From Galaxea fascicularis (taxonomy: Eukaryota; Cnidaria; Anthozoa; Scleractinia; Euphylliidae): a stretch of 64,000 nucleotides of DNA. The stretch is taken from assembly GCA_948470475.1 (NCBI GenBank), contig OX419338.1, positions 16,088,257 through 16,152,256 on the forward strand, given 5' to 3'. Within the stretch, counting starts at the first letter, position 1. Each line of letters opens with the position of its first letter. Below the pieces are notes generated by a model. It searched no databases and was not told the origin of the DNA. It saw only the letters and a program-made list of their open reading frames with translations. Below are positions 1 to 14,787 of the stretch, one piece after another. The position numbers and the translations under genes were made by a program.

Positions 1-3000
1 GCCACGTCCGTCCGTGAAACAGTATTTGCGCACTCACAAAAATCCCATTCAGAGTGAAGGTGGATTGACAGATGACTGTACAACTTGTCAAGAATATTGC
101 ACTTAACAAAATGTCCATTAAGATCTAAGAGCAAATGCTAATGTCAATGGAAAACAAGAGTTTTTGTTCAAGCAAGCAATAGACGGCATTTTCCATCGGT
201 TTACCAGCATCTGATGATAAACCAAACAAGGATTTTGGAGAAGGGGGGGGAGTTATTTCATAAATTATGTCCTATCTACTCGGGTAAAATAGCCACGCGA
301 TGAGGAAAAGCGATAAAAAAGACAAAGATTAACAGCGAGAGGGGCTTCGTCCGAACCATCGAACCTCGCCCCTCGTGGGATGTTAGGCAAAGATAAATCA
401 GTTTCCCGACGGCGACATAGCTACAGCACCGCCGATCGTCACATTCTATCGTTAGCCTTGGGAAATGTTGAAGCAAGGATACCAATGATATCAGGAAATG
501 AGCTAAGAGTTAATATGGGCAGAGTTACGTGAAAAGGTGAGAAAGGTGGAATGTTTGTCCCGCTTTGATTTTAATTTAGAGTATCAGGCTTTTCTTTGGC
601 GGGGCTAAGGAATGAGGTGGGATGCGCCCACTGCCTCAGAACGGGCTAATACTCGGGCTAGCTTTGATTTATTCTAACGGATTATTTTAAGAAGAATGTC
701 GAGTAGCTGTAATGGTTAGTTAAAAAAATCACTTGCGTAACGTCTTAATACTCAATAACACTCTTAATACTGTAATTCTCCAACTGAGTTATAACGACGG
801 AAATTCAGATATTAAAAACGATCGAATGTTGCATCGAAGGCCCCTTATCAGCTCGAAGACTCAAAAGCAGCGTAAGTGACAATCAAAATGACAAAAAATG
901 GCAGTACTGAGAAGACGTTCAAACCACTCTGTAAAAGGATATTGAATCAGGGTTAGCACCACAGTAATTCACATGCTTCATTCAACACAACCAGTTTTGC
1001 CCAAAACTGAAGTTCAAGAACTACCAGGTTGTCAAACCAATGTGGCTACGGTCGAGGATTAATTCTTATGCGTTCACAAAACTGCTTTGTTTATCAGAGA
1101 TTTAGTTCTTATTTGATTCAGTTTTCAACTTGAGTACACAATCGGCTCTCGAATACCCGCGATCTTTCTTCTTTGCCAGGAATATTGAAAGCATGTCCAC
1201 TTACAAGATGTAAATTTGCGGATGGAAAGTTTACACCCGAAGACCTCATTAACAGGCAACTTAATGATACTTTTAACGTATAAGAGAAAAAAATTCCAAA
1301 ATAGAAGCACGCTTATATTTACTCCAAGAATGGAATAGAAATAACAACTTGCCCCAATAAGACCTAATAAAGCACCAAGGAATCAAAAAATTCAAATTTC
1401 GGAAAACATGGCCGTCAAATTGTCAAAAGTCACGTGATAACGAACTCCCTGCCAAGTGAATTTAAAAAAGTCAAAAAAGGTTTGTTGCTGTTCGTCTTCA
1501 TGATTAATAATATGTGAGGATTTTAAAACAACCCGAGAGGTTTTTGTCCTCTTAAACCGTCCAGTTTATTTATATGCTGCACGAGATTTAACGTTATGTA
1601 ATGTTTATAAGTTTCCGTCGTTTAAAAATTTATCCAGTGAAGAGGAAATCACCAGGCGTAATGTGAACGGTAAGTGTAGAAAATTAAAATGCATTAAATA
1701 AATACAATATTGCAATGGAGTTAGAGAGGCAAAACTAAAGAATAAAATACTTCTGGCGGAAATACAGTAATTTTCGATTCTACCACAAGTGGGAAGTTAA
1801 ACGCGAAGACCCGCGGTCATCTGAATTACCCAACGCAATATAAACGTTTTTAAGACAGCACCCTTTAATTGCTGTTCTCTGCTTTAATTTGCATACGAAA
1901 TAAAACGTCTGTAAGACAAATTACTAGATTGTATAAGAAAGAGTAGGGTTTGCAAAGGTATTAAAGTGCTTTGAGTTTAAAATGATTAGACGTATTCTAG
2001 CAGTCAGAGTGTTGAGATCAAGCGAGATTAAACGTTAAACCACTTTTAATTTGCGAAAACCGCAGAAATCATAACAAGATTTTAAGTCTGGTATCATGCC
2101 GAGACAATTGTCTATGAAGAGCATAGCATTCGAGGAAAATAACCCGAGGGGTTTCGGCATATCTGCATTATTAAATTCTCATCAATCAAGAGTGCTGATT
2201 TATTCACTGAATACTTTCAAAAGGGAAATTGTCAGGTACCTTTGATGACTTTTGTACCAGCCAATAGGCAGCGGTGTGTATCATTTCAAATTGCGGTTTC
2301 CCTCATAAACATGAGAATTGACTGATTTGATCAGTGTTTGACGGACTTTAAAATTTAAAAGTCTTATTTTTCTACCCGAATTACTGTTAAGACTTTTGCA
2401 CATTAACTGCGCCTAGGCAATGTAAACTATACTCTTCTCTCTTGATAGATTATTCAAAGTAGAATCAATCGAAGTTCACCAGCAGGAATGCAGAGTACAC
2501 TGTGATACGACAATTGAAATAACCCAAATTAAGTCTTATCAAAACACAGAATATTACCACAATGAGGAAAAATCTTTCCAAATCGCTGGTTTGTTGTTTG
2601 AGGGCAGGAAAACAGATGATGAAGTTGGATTACAATAATAATTTATCCCCTTAAATTAAGAGAATTCTAAGGTGGTAGTGAAATATTCTGAGGTGGTAGT
2701 GTACTTGATAAACATTTGTTTTACATCAAAAGATACTTGGCGTTATCGTTACCACTCAATCGAGAAGTATTTTAATAAAAAATGAATTCCCTTTCACAGA
2801 TGAGTTGCTGTTGAGAATGTAACCCGGAGCTTCAAATCCACAACCACAGAAGTTTCCTTCACGCAAATGCTTCAGCGTGTGAAAAGGGGAAAATAGAAAT
2901 GCCGCATTTTATCAAGCAGTTGAATGCTTAGAGCTGCACGACTTAATCGTATATATATATATACTCTCTGAAGCAAAACATTGTCATTACGTACAGAAGT

Positions 3001-5136
3001 ATGTAAATTACTAACTAAACGGGAAATCTGCGACTTTGAGACGCGAGAACTGCTGTTCGGAAAATGCAGACAGTCTCAATTTTCAACGCTGATTAATGTT
3101 GTATTTTTTTATACTCAACGTTGACGGGTTTGTCTCATCTCGACTTTATGACCTTGATTAGATAACGTGAAACGAAACTCTGCTCAATGCAAACACAATC
3201 TCCAAAAATAACCCAGGCTTCTTAACAGGTCGCAGACTCTTGTTGTGTTGGAAGCATCTTTCAGTTTAAACAGTTCAACAACCTTGAATCGCCGTTATCG
3301 CTTTAACAGAAGTGTAGACTCAATGTGAAGATACAGCTAAACAACTCAAGGATTTCCCTTGCAAGCACTGCATGTGAACAAATACAACTGACCTAACATG
3401 CAAGATCGATTGTTGAATACCTGTTCTCTCTCGTATCGTTTGCTTGAAGATTGCAGATTCCCGAGCCTCATTTTGCCTTTCACGACCCGCCATCTTGGGA
3501 CAGGCGGTCCTTCCTTTTATGCGCGCCGAGATTTAAAACTCTCCAAATATCTTTCCGAACTTTCCAGCTAAAAGTCGACCTGCTCTCAATTCAGCTCGCT
3601 GGTTACGCGTGGATTCCTAAAATTCCCAAACTATGTAAACTTTGCATTTTAAAAGGAATTTACGAGTTTATCATAATATGTTTGAATAACAAAGCCACAA
3701 AGCTTAAATAAACAATAAGGAAACCACAGTCCCAGAACGCGTCACTTGACAAGAACAAAAACAAATTCCCTAGTTGTCACACGTCATTCCGACCACTCTC
3801 AGTATTTGCGCAATTCGAAATTAAATTAAAGCCAGTACAGTCACACTGTGTAATCAAAAATTACGAAATTTCACAATGGTTACATGGAAACTATGGCCAA
3901 AAAATTCGGAATGAATGTTTTCATGCAGTTGTGTGACAAACGTCACGCAACTGTCACCAATAGGAAAATGATCGCAAAGCGAAGTGGCACCTGCTTATTT
4001 GCTGCTGAAGAAGAATTTTTTCACTTATCGCAAGAAAAGCGCAGACCATCCCTTAGAACTGTTCTAAGAAAGATACTTCCGAATTTTGGAAATTTATTAT
4101 AGCTTGTCTTCTTTCTGTGTCCCAAAGCTCGTTCAATTTTGAGAATTTTGAAAATCCCTCACACCTGATCATCATGAATGAATGGTACTCAGGGTCGTGC
4201 GGTTTGCTATCGAAATACGAAAGTATGGCCCCCTGAAGTCAGTGTCATACTCGGCCATTACAGCCTGGAATTTGCTTTCAGAAGGTGACTGAATCATTCT
4301 ATGGCTGCCATATATATACCGGGAAAACGAGATCCCGGGGCACTAGATTTACTGAATTATGATAACATTACCTTAATACTCGGTAGCTAGTTGATTAATC
4401 ATTGTAAACAGTCTTTGTACCTAAATCTTTTATTTTGTTTCAATTTACTGCTCAACGTGATTTTACCTAGGGGTCTAATCAGCCTATCCAGTTTTCCGGG
4501 GGTAAAGGTTACCCCATCAGCGCCTCGTGATCAATCAACTCAAAGCTGTAAAAAGGCATTTTTAAGTACCTTATGGTGTTTGAAGCCTGTTTTTTAAAAG
4601 TGATGTTTGCATTATCTAGACGAACTTGATCTGTTCGGATTCCTTACTCATGAAATTCAAATTGCCCGAAATTTTTGGGGAACACAATCTTCCCTTGAGC
4701 TATTGCTAACTAAAGTAGCTTAAAGGGAACTTTCCACGAACTTTGTATGGAACTATTTGCTTTCCAAAAACGCTAGCTGACGTTTTATAACCCTCCCGAA
4801 AACGTCACGGGCTATGATTTTCCCATTGTGATTGATAGGCCACGTTTCAGTTACAAAAGTCTGAGTGCACTCTTTCCATCAAACATCGTCTTCAACATCG
4901 TCCTCAACATTGTGTTGTTACCTTGTCGTACTACTTTATACACGAGAACTATGTCAACAATCAATTTCACAGAACTGAAATTGAATTTTATTGAATTGAA
5001 ATTTCATTTCCTGTGAATTGAAAGTGAAATTGAATTTCTTTATAAAAATTTAAAACACATATCATCCAGTGAAACAAATCGGCACAAATCACATCTGGGT
5101 CTCTTGAGTACAAGCTTCTTAATCTTTCCGAAGGCG
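1..5136. other. Non-coding stretch, no gene recognised
   Basis: I see no convincing gene. Open frames here are short (under 90 codons), carry no recognisable domain and lack a codon-biased run between splice sites. The stretch is AT-rich, with a small TA run near 2950. It could hold distal regulatory DNA for transporter gene A or decayed repeats, but nothing in the sequence decides this. Confidence 0.6.
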
Positions 5137-5995
5137 CACTCGCGCGGAGCACCATTGATAAGAAAATATGGTAACCCATCGATCCGAGAAAATTTAGTCC
5201 TGACGTCACCGTACGTCCGTATGCACGTACGTACGACCGTCCACCCTCTCGATATAAGCCAAAGTCAAATGTGACACTCCAGTTACTTCTTTCTTGTGGA
5301 AGCTCGCATATAAGCGCGCTTCCAAATGGACTGTCTTTGGACAGATCATTTGCCCATACACGCAGTTCTTAACCCGCGTTTTTGTGGCGGGAAATTGGAT
5401 GGCCAAATTTTGAAGACAGTTTTAAAACAAAGTCAGTTTTGTCTATTCGTTGGCGGAGTATCCGTGACAAACAGTGGGAGAAAGAACAAGAAAGGGCACG
5501 AGCAAACCGGCTGAATTGTACTGTCGAGCAACGGGAGAAAGAACTACAAAAAGCTCAAGAAAAGAGACGAAATTATAGTGAGGACCAGCGAAAAAGAGAG
5601 CGTCTCTTGTCAAGCTGTAAAAACATTACCAAGTGTCAGGGAGTTTCAGTATTTCCTCGTGTTTGCCTGCAGAAGTTTGCATGAAGAGAATCGTGTGGTC
5701 TGGCAAGGTTTCAGTAATTATACGCTCTCTTCGGACCTTGCTGTGTGTTAAACTGGACGGTTTTTTCCGCTAAAATCCTTAACTGATTGAAGAAGCTTCC
5801 TTGATAGACATGAGAAGTAATAAGACTAACTTTTGTGTGAAATGACGGCTTCTGCTCAAGCTCTGCGTTCGGAGTGATTGTTGACTGACTTAAACCGTAC
5901 GCAGGTTAGTACTAGCTCCTGTTTTGTCTTTTATATGGACATTTATGCCAAGAAAATTGAAGAGCGATTTGTCTCGGTTTGGCTTGCGAAGGATC
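5137..5995 (+). repeat. Left copy of inverted unclassified repeat with charged 19-aa coding repeat
   Basis: This stretch is a diverged inverted copy of 15668-16695. Shared blocks include the outer end (GGAGCACCATTGATAAG), a tract rich in ACGTACG, a block around 5280-5400, a charged coding tract at about 5460-5600, and the block at 5830-5990 (near GCTCTGCGTTCGGAGTGATT). The charged tract, in the frame beginning near 5382, encodes repeats of the type QREKEQERARANR, which look like a basic/acidic helix. There is no transposase or polymerase domain. It could be the 5' part of a mobile element, or a duplicated promoter and first exon. I do not recognise the family. Confidence 0.6.
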
Positions 5996-7742
5996 CAGCG
6001 ATAACGCACCCTAAAAAGCCTTACCTTTCCTGGTATGAGGTAACGTTTGCTTTGTTTCTCGTTATGATCCGTTGCTCCTTAATCTAAAAGTCCAGCGTTC
6101 AAGTTGTACGGTATTTCCGGGGTTGCTTGTCAACAATGTTGCGTCATCTCTTTCCGAAATTGCCGATCGCAATATTTGTCGACTGTGTTCATGTGGATTG
6201 GCACAAATTTTAACTCGGTCTAAATAACAGTGAGTCTGGCCATACCTCTTCGTGCTTCAAAGTGAGATAGCGAGTATGCGGTAAGTTATGGAGGGTATTG
6301 AACGTCAGAGCAAATTTTCAAGAAGCTTCAACTAACAGGCCTAAACTTTAGCTTATAATTTAAAAACACGTGTAGCTACAGCAAACCGGATTATAAACTT
6401 GATTGTATTGGAGTATTAAGAATTATTTCAAATTATATTTCGAAAACATTTGTTAAGGGATATAAGCTTAGATTTAATTACTCGGCTTCGTAGACCGAAA
6501 GGAAATTAATATAAGCTTGATGAGAAATTCCCATCAAAAGTTTACATACAAATGCTATTTATCTTGTGAGTGGTGAATACCGGTATGAAATGAATCATAT
6601 TTATCTTCACAGTTGAAGTACGACAGTTTCTGTTCAGAGAAACTTTAAAAAATAAGTCCAAAGATTTGTGGACAACTATTACAGGCGATATTTCATACTA
6701 GTTTTGAAAGTTTTTATTTCTTCACAAACTGTCTTGGCTTTCCATACCACTAAGCTTCGTTGGTAAAACCCTCTCGTTTTCGTGACTGTACAAATTAAAT
6801 AAATACGTCTTAACAATAACACTTATGTGAAATTTCCTTATTTTCATGTTCGTAAAGCGTTTTCGCTTCCGTTACCTGTTCAGTTGTTGGCCCCTTGTAG
6901 TACGATTGTGTTACCATAATGCGAACTTTAATTTCATTTCCCTCAGAAAAAAAAATTGAAAATTAATTTCGCTCGAAACAAATGTTACTCGCAATCCAAC
7001 AGAGTTCAAGCTGTTCGAATCTCCGGTATCCTTTAGCTTGTGCTATGCTAAACCATCTATCTTTCAACTATTGATGTTAATTCACGTCCAAAACGTTTTT
7101 GCTGGTTTAACCCATTCAGTCCTTTTCATTTCTAATTTCCCTTCACATTCTCAGAAAAAGAAAATCATAATTGACCCATGTCAACTCTTTTCTTTAAGAA
7201 CTTTGATCATCTTTTGGGAATTTAGTTTTGAGTGTAACAATAACTTTGGAGTACCACATGTCATTAATGTTTATATTCATTGATACATATTTTTTTCCAC
7301 ATTTATTTAAAATTCACCAGGAAATTAAACGGCAGCAAACCAGCTGCCATTAGTGCTAGCATCCAACTGATTGAATGAATGTGCAATCAATCTTCAACCC
7401 ACTGAAAAGCTTTTTATTTAATCTAATAAGACAAACGTTTGAGACCAAAGCAGCTAGAATGGCAGTTGGCATTAATATTTTTTATGTTGCTTTCCAATTT
7501 AATATCAGTTACAGTGGAGCGCTTGATCACTGAATACAGTTTACAGTGGAACAGCAAAAGGAGTAGAGGGAGTTTAGAATGTGTTTGTTACAATGGGAGT
7601 CCAGTGCTCATTCTTAACATTAGCTTTGCCCATATTTGGTTTTCTTGCAGATGATTTCTCACCGTATATAAGTTTTTTTTTTATTGCAAAGCAACACATC
7701 TGTCAGCCCTGCTAACCCGTCTTAGCTACCAAGTAAACGGCC
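5996..7742. other. Upstream region of transporter gene A, no gene recognised
   Basis: This is AT-rich sequence between the left inverted repeat and the first coding exon of the SLC16-like gene A. It probably includes the promoter and 5' UTR of that gene, but I cannot place a start site. Short open frames here have no recognisable domain. Confidence 0.5.
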
Positions 7743-7968
7743 ATGCAAGACAAAGCAGACAGAGAACTTATTCTCAGTGGAGATGTTACCTCAGAACAAG
7801 CAACAGAAACAGAGCAGGATGAGTGTGTAAAGCCTGAGGGTGGTTGGGGTTGGGTGGTGTGCTGTGGAACATTTACTGTCAATTTCATTGTGTTTGGGAT
7901 CCACAACTCATTTGGTGTTGTCTATGAATATTTGGTGGATGAGCATAATTTGGGAGAGGCTGAAACAG
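7743..7968 (+). CDS. Gene A exon 1 (start, signature 1, helix 1)
   Basis: The exon begins at ATG 7743 and ends at g|gtaaga (phase 1). It encodes an acidic N-terminus, the EGGWGW signature and helix 1 (IHNSFGVVYEYL). The corresponding exon in gene B ends at the same codon position. Confidence 0.93.
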
Positions 7969-10900
7969 GTAAGAATTACCAGACTATGCACAAGGGTATA
8001 GCATTAAGAAACAGAGAAAGGAGCGTAATGGCAATGTTGACCTAAATTTTGACTTAATTTGGCTGTGAGTTTATCCAGGGGTCCATTTCTCAAAATCTCT
8101 GAAGAGTTCCGAAGGATGAAATCTCTTTTCTGTGGTTAAATCATTTTTATACCCCAATGTATTTCTTGACCCTGTGAAGTTTCCATGTAACTGTCTCTGT
8201 TGAAATATCATTAACCTTGAATTTCTTGGACCTTGTGATCATTATAATGCACATAAAAGGTGGATATTGGAAGGGACAGACAAGAGGACCCTTGGACACC
8301 TAGTGATGCCTACACAACGTTATTGCTTTAAAAGAGTTAAGCACTGAAAATAGTAATTAGGGCTAAGCAATATGACTTATAGTGATTAGGGTTAAGCACC
8401 GACTCGGTTAGCTTTTATTTAGGGTTGGGGTTATCACTATTAGTATTTAAATTGGACTCACAACATTACCATAGGACCTAAGTGATCCTATAGTAAGACG
8501 CTGGACCCGGAACCTTGCAGTTCCGGGTCTGAGTACCGATCATATCACTCTTTGCCAATTCTTTTTTTGTATTTAAATTGAAGAGACTTAGACTTTCATG
8601 AAATTTCTTGAGCAGAAATTTGAAAAGACTTAAAAATTTCATGTAAGTGTAAGTGAGAGGGAAAGGGCTCTGTGGTCTATTCCTTCTAATACCTTCCCAC
8701 ATAAAAAAATTTATTGGGCCTAAAATATTTTCATGAGTACATTTAAGAGCTCTGCTTGCTTACCTTAGGGTACCTGTTAGACCAGTTATTCAAAGTGCAA
8801 ATGGGTTTATCCAGTGAATAAAAATGTGCAGTAAATAATGCATTTTCATCCACTGGTTGTGACTTATACTGGATAAAGTTGTTGGCTCTTGGAACAACTT
8901 GGTGCTGGTGGGTGTTGTGCTATGTTCTCCAACTTGAAATGTGGATCAGGGTTGAGTCCAGACACATGATTTCCAAATCTCAGCCATTTCAGTGCAGACC
9001 TCCATTTGTGCTTGATCAGGCAAATGATTAAGTTGCTCAGTTATCATTGCGGTACTTTTTTCTGAAAAGATAAATGCTAATATGAGTTATATTTCTTTTT
9101 AGTTACTCTTTGTAAAGGAGAAACCTCATTAGATTTTGTCCTTTGTTTCCATAAATAACATGAAAAGAAGTAATTGATTCAAAATCAGGTTTTAGATGTA
9201 AGATCAAAGACATCAGGGAAGGACTTGAAATGGTGGCTCACAGCAGAGTCAGTGGTCAGTTTCTGCAAATTAAGGACAACTATCTTTAGCTGAACTGGAC
9301 CAATAAGTTTAACATCAACACAAATGTTTTTTTCGTCACTGAAATTGACACAGAATTGGTGACAGAGATCCATAGAGGCACTAAATTTGGTAGTATCTTT
9401 GCAATGTGCATCACAGCTCTTCTGAGGGGTTAATGTTCTGGTGAAGTAAGCAGTTTTGTGATGGTATGTATAATGAAGTATACAGTTTGGAGGGGGCATT
9501 GGGATTTGTGGTGTTGCAGTGTTGGTCATTTGTTTGTCCAGTATTTCAGTATTTGTTTATTTTTTTCTGTGGTGGTGTGGTATTCTGAGCCCCACAATGC
9601 CCCCCTCAGTTTGGTTGCTAAGATGATATGCTAGTTGCTTGGCAGCAGGGGATTAGGGCTACTAAGAAGGGAATCACAGTCCCTCCATAGGTACGATTCC
9701 TACCTGGGACTCTGATTTCCTTTTCAGTTGTCCCTTTGCTTGTTGCAGAGCAACTAGCATATCATCCTTCTCAGTGGCACATTTTACACCATTACCTTCA
9801 TTGATAAACAAATATTGGTTAATAAGAATTTACAGAAAACCATAACCTGATGATTCAGTCCCTTAACTTTTTTTTTTTTGCTAAAAAATATAATATATAT
9901 ATTTAGGCAAGCCTAAAAGCGGAGCTCCACAGTTCTTTCCTTGTTGTATGGCATTTACCGATAAAATAGAATCAATGCCAGGACTTGAGCCAGGACGCTA
10001 GTAGTTATGTGCTCTGGCTGAGTCACAATTTCTAACATGTATCGTTGACATTTTAACCTCCACAACCGAAATATTCCACAACAAAACAAAATGTTAAAAC
10101 CCCAAAGTGGGTACTCTTCGACATCACCCAAAAAAGAAGACCAGTACTTTGTTCGCCTTGTTTTGACTATTTTATGGCGTCATTTTTGTGAGCTATAAGA
10201 GTAAAGACGATAAAAAACTGCCGTCGGTAACACCGAAAAACATTGCGCGAAAATGACTTTAACTTTCCGTTGTGAAAAGTGACTGCGGCACGATAGGCCA
10301 TGAATCAACTCAGGTGATCAACTGCAAATGAGAATGGTTTTATTCTTGACTTCGATCAATTACAAATATTGCAAACTACAAACCTTGACTACAAGTCGTG
10401 GGCGGTATGATTTTTTACAACGCTGTTAATGACAACATCTGATTGGCAATAACCAGGATGTAACATGTCGATCAAAGTCGATCATCGAAAACGTAGTCGA
10501 TAAGTCGATAGTACTCGATAGTTGTCGATAATTGTCAATCGACAAGTTAAATTTGTCGATAAAAGTCGATAATCACAAGATTTTTAAAACTGATTATCGA
10601 TTTTATCGACAAAAATACAGACAAATGTCACGAAATTCAAATAACCAAACCAATAATAGCTCGAACGACTTTTTTGATGAAAGTGTAAACAGCTCTAAAG
10701 TTAATCTGTATGGCAATAAAGCTAAATAAAAACCTGAACAACCAAGTAGTCTGTTATTCATTATAGAATAGAATGTTTAAATTACCTCGAGAAATGATCG
10801 ATTAACAGTTTCAGCTAAGCGAAATCGCGATCTGTAACAACTCGGACCAACCTAGTTCCCAGGGTCTCTCTAGGCGGGAGAGATGAGAGATCCTGTTTCT

Positions 10901-12669
10901 TAGGGGGGACAGAACGGGCCAAACCTTAGTCTAGATGAGGGAAAATCGACGCCAGCAAAGTAATTAAAAAGTAAACGTTCAGTTACAACAGCTTTTAATC
11001 GTTAGGGTGACAATAGGAGCCAAACAGCATACTGGGAAATTAAATTTAACTATTGAAGTTTTGATTGATAAGCGCAGGGGTTTAATCAGGTTTAACACAT
11101 ACGCATAAATCATTGCTTACAGTGATAACAGCTGCTATAAAACACTTAGTCAGAAAGTATTTCAGATATTGCATATAAAATGATTTGCTTAATAAAAAAC
11201 TTTTGCTGGAAGAAAAGGGTACTTTCTCTGTGGTTATTCAGGTTTATATGAGCTTACAATTACAGTACAAAAGCAGTCAAATGAAGTCTTGGTATAACCA
11301 ATGCTGCTTTATTGATCTTTGCTCGGCAACTGTACTCTTTTTTCCCGCCATACATCGTTTTTTGTATTTCCGATACTTGTCGATTGAAATCGATCAGAAT
11401 CAATCATAATCGAACAAAGTCGATAATCACAAGAAATTGTGTGATCGACTTTTATCGATTTCCGATATTTGTCGATTGATTAATATCGACAACGATCGAC
11501 AACGATCGAGGTTTATCGACTATCGGAATTATCGACATGTTACGTCCTGCAATAACAACAGATAAACAAATCGGTTTCAGAAAAACATTTGTCAATAAAC
11601 ATTGAATTGATGACGGAGTTTTTACTGCAATTAGCCTTTTAAGTCTGCAATTTTTTAACTAACAATGAGAATTGCTGTGAGGAACAACATATTGCTGGCA
11701 TTTCGAATGCTGCAGCTGTCGGTTAAAAATCGTGTTTACTTTTGGGAAGGAGTTGTCGCTCTTTGCGAGAGTTTTGCAAAGGTCAATCCGGCTCTTGTTC
11801 CTAACAAAGCGGAGCCGAGGATATAAACCGTCCGAACTTCGCTTGGCTTTTCTTCAACCAATTTTGTGCCCAAAAATGAGCGACAGCAGGGAAAACGAAG
11901 AGTTTTAGGATCCAAAATGAAATATTGGATAGAAAACATTTGGAAAAAAACACGAGCATTTTTTAGTCCAAACCATATTTGAGATAAAAGTGTGAAAACA
12001 ACAAAACCTACGTAAGAAAACAAAAAACGATACGAATTTTTCTTCGCCGTTTCTCGTACAAATTGGAAAAATAAGACAGGTAACAAACATAACTTGTGAG
12101 TAACCTAGGTAAATCGCTAGTCCGAGTGTTCTTGACATAAGTGTCCGTATAAAAAACAAAACAGGAATACTAAGCTGCCGATGCGGACAGTTTAGGTCAG
12201 TCAATAATCACTCCGAACACAGAGCTGACATAACTAGCCGTCATTTCACACAAAATTATTGCTTTGCTTAGAATTGCTGCGAGGGACAACATATTGCTGG
12301 CATTTCCAATGCTGCAGCTGTTAAAAACCGCGTTTAGTTTTGGCAAGGAGTTGTTCTTTGCGAGAGTTTTTCAAATGTCAAACTTATCAAGCGGCACTCC
12401 GGTTATAAACCGTCCGGACTTCGCTTAATTGGCTTTTCTTCAACACATTTTGTGCCCTAAAATGAGCGACAGCAGGAAAAAACGAAACGTTTTAGGATCC
12501 AAGATGAAATATTGGATAGAAAACATTTGGAAAAAACCAGAGTCCAAACCAATTTGAGATGAAAGCGTGAAAAAAAAAAGTAAGAAAAAAGAAACCAAGT
12601 GAGGAGTGATCATCGCAGTAATTTTTTTCCAATTATAAGCAACTGGAAAGAAGAAGCCTGAAAAAATCA

Positions 12670-12703
<34 letters not shown>

Positions 12704-12920
12704 GATACCGGTGCGATGCTCTACCAACTGAGCTATGAAGCCACACATTGGGAGCGAGGTCAATTATTGAGTTCATATTTTCCCGCACAGTGAAGTGATG
12801 TGAAGTATATATGAAATAATTCATATTTGTACTGCGGTTGTAGATGCAAGTGAGGAGTGATCATCGCAGTAATTTTTTTAATTATAAGCAACTGGAAAGA
12901 AGAAGCCTGAAAAAAAATCA

Positions 12921-12954
<34 letters not shown>

Positions 12955-13171
12955 GATACCGGTGCGATGCTCTACCAACTGAGCTATGAAGCCACACATT
13001 GGGAGCGAGGTCAATTATTGAGTTCATATTTTCCCGCACAGTGAAGTGATGTGAAGTATATATGAAATAATTCATATTTGTACTGCGGTTGTAGATGCAA
13101 GTGAGGAGTGATCATCGCAGTAATTTTTTTCCAATTATAAGCAACTGGAAAGAAGAAGCCTGAAAAAATCA

Positions 13172-13205
<34 letters not shown>

Positions 13206-13422
13206 GATACCGGTGCGATGCTCTACCAACTGAGCTATGAAGCCACACATTGGGAGCGAGGTCAATTATTGAGTTCATATTTTCCCGCACAGTGAAGTGA
13301 TGTGAAGTATATATGAAATAATTCATATTTGTACTGCGGTTGTAGATGCAAGTGAGGAGTGATCATCGCAGTAATTTTTTTCCAATTATAAGCAACTGGA
13401 AAGAAGAAGCATGAAAAAATCA

Positions 13423-13456
<34 letters not shown>

Positions 13457-13673
13457 GATACCGGTGCGATGCTCTACCAACTGAGCTATGAAGCCACACA
13501 TTGGGAGCGAGGTCAATTATTGAGTTCATATTTTCCCGCACAGTGAAGTGATGTGAAGTATATATGAAATAATTCATATTTGTACTGCGGTTGTAGATGC
13601 AAGTGAGGAGTGATCATCGCAGTAATTTTTTTCCAATTATAAGCAACTGGAAAGAAGAAGCCTGAAAAAATCA

Positions 13674-13707
<34 letters not shown>

Positions 13708-14065
13708 GATACCGGTGCGATGCTCTACCAACTGAGCTATGAATTCCACACATTTGGAGCGAGGTCAATTATTGAGTTCATATTTTCCCGCACAGTGATG
13801 NNNNNNNNNNNNNNNNNNNNNNNNNNNNNNNNNNNNNNNNNNNNNNNNNNNNNNNNNNNNNNNNNNNNNNNNNNNNNNNNNNNNNNNNNNNNNNNNNNNN
13901 NNNNNNNNNNNNNNNNNNNNNNNNNNNNNNNNNNNNNNNNNNNNNNNNNNNNNNNNNNNNNNNNNNNNNNNNNNNNNNNNNNNNNNNNNNNNNNNNNNNN
14001 AGTGATCATCGCAGTAATTTTTTTCCAATTATAAGCAACTGGAAAGAAGAAGCATGAAAAAATCA

Positions 14066-14099
<34 letters not shown>

Positions 14100-14316
14100 G
14101 ATACCGGTGCGATGCTCTACCAACTGAGCTATGAAGCCACACATTGGGAGCGAGGTCAATTATTGAGTTCATATTTTCCCGCACAGTGAAGTGATGTGAA
14201 GTATATATGAAATAATTCATATTTGTACTGCGGTTGTAGATGCAAGTGAGGAGTGATCATCGCAGTAATTTTTTTCCAATTATAAGCAACTGGAAAGAAG
14301 AAGCCTGAAAAAATCA

Positions 14317-14350
<34 letters not shown>

Positions 14351-14567
14351 GATACCGGTGCGATGCTCTACCAACTGAGCTATGAAGCCACACATTGGGA
14401 GCGAGGTCAATTATTGAGTTCATATTTTCCCGCACAGTGAAGTGATGTGAAGTATATATGAAATAATTCATATTTGTACTGCGGTTGTAGATGCAAGTGA
14501 GGAGTGATCATCGCAGTAATTTTTTTCCAATTATAAGCAACTGGAAAGAAGAAGCCTGAAAAAATCA

Positions 14568-14601
<34 letters not shown>

Positions 14602-14753
14602 GATACCGGTGCGATGCTCTACCAACTGAGCTATGAATTATTTCATATATACTTCACATCACTTCACTGTGCGGGAAAATATGAACTCAATAATTGACCT
14701 CGCTCCCAATGTGTGGCTTCATAGCTCAGTTGGTAGAGCATCGCACCGGTATC

Positions 14754-14787
<34 letters not shown>

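Noticed and set aside
13801..14000. Open frames spanning the N run
   Set aside because: They are artefacts of translating unknown bases.
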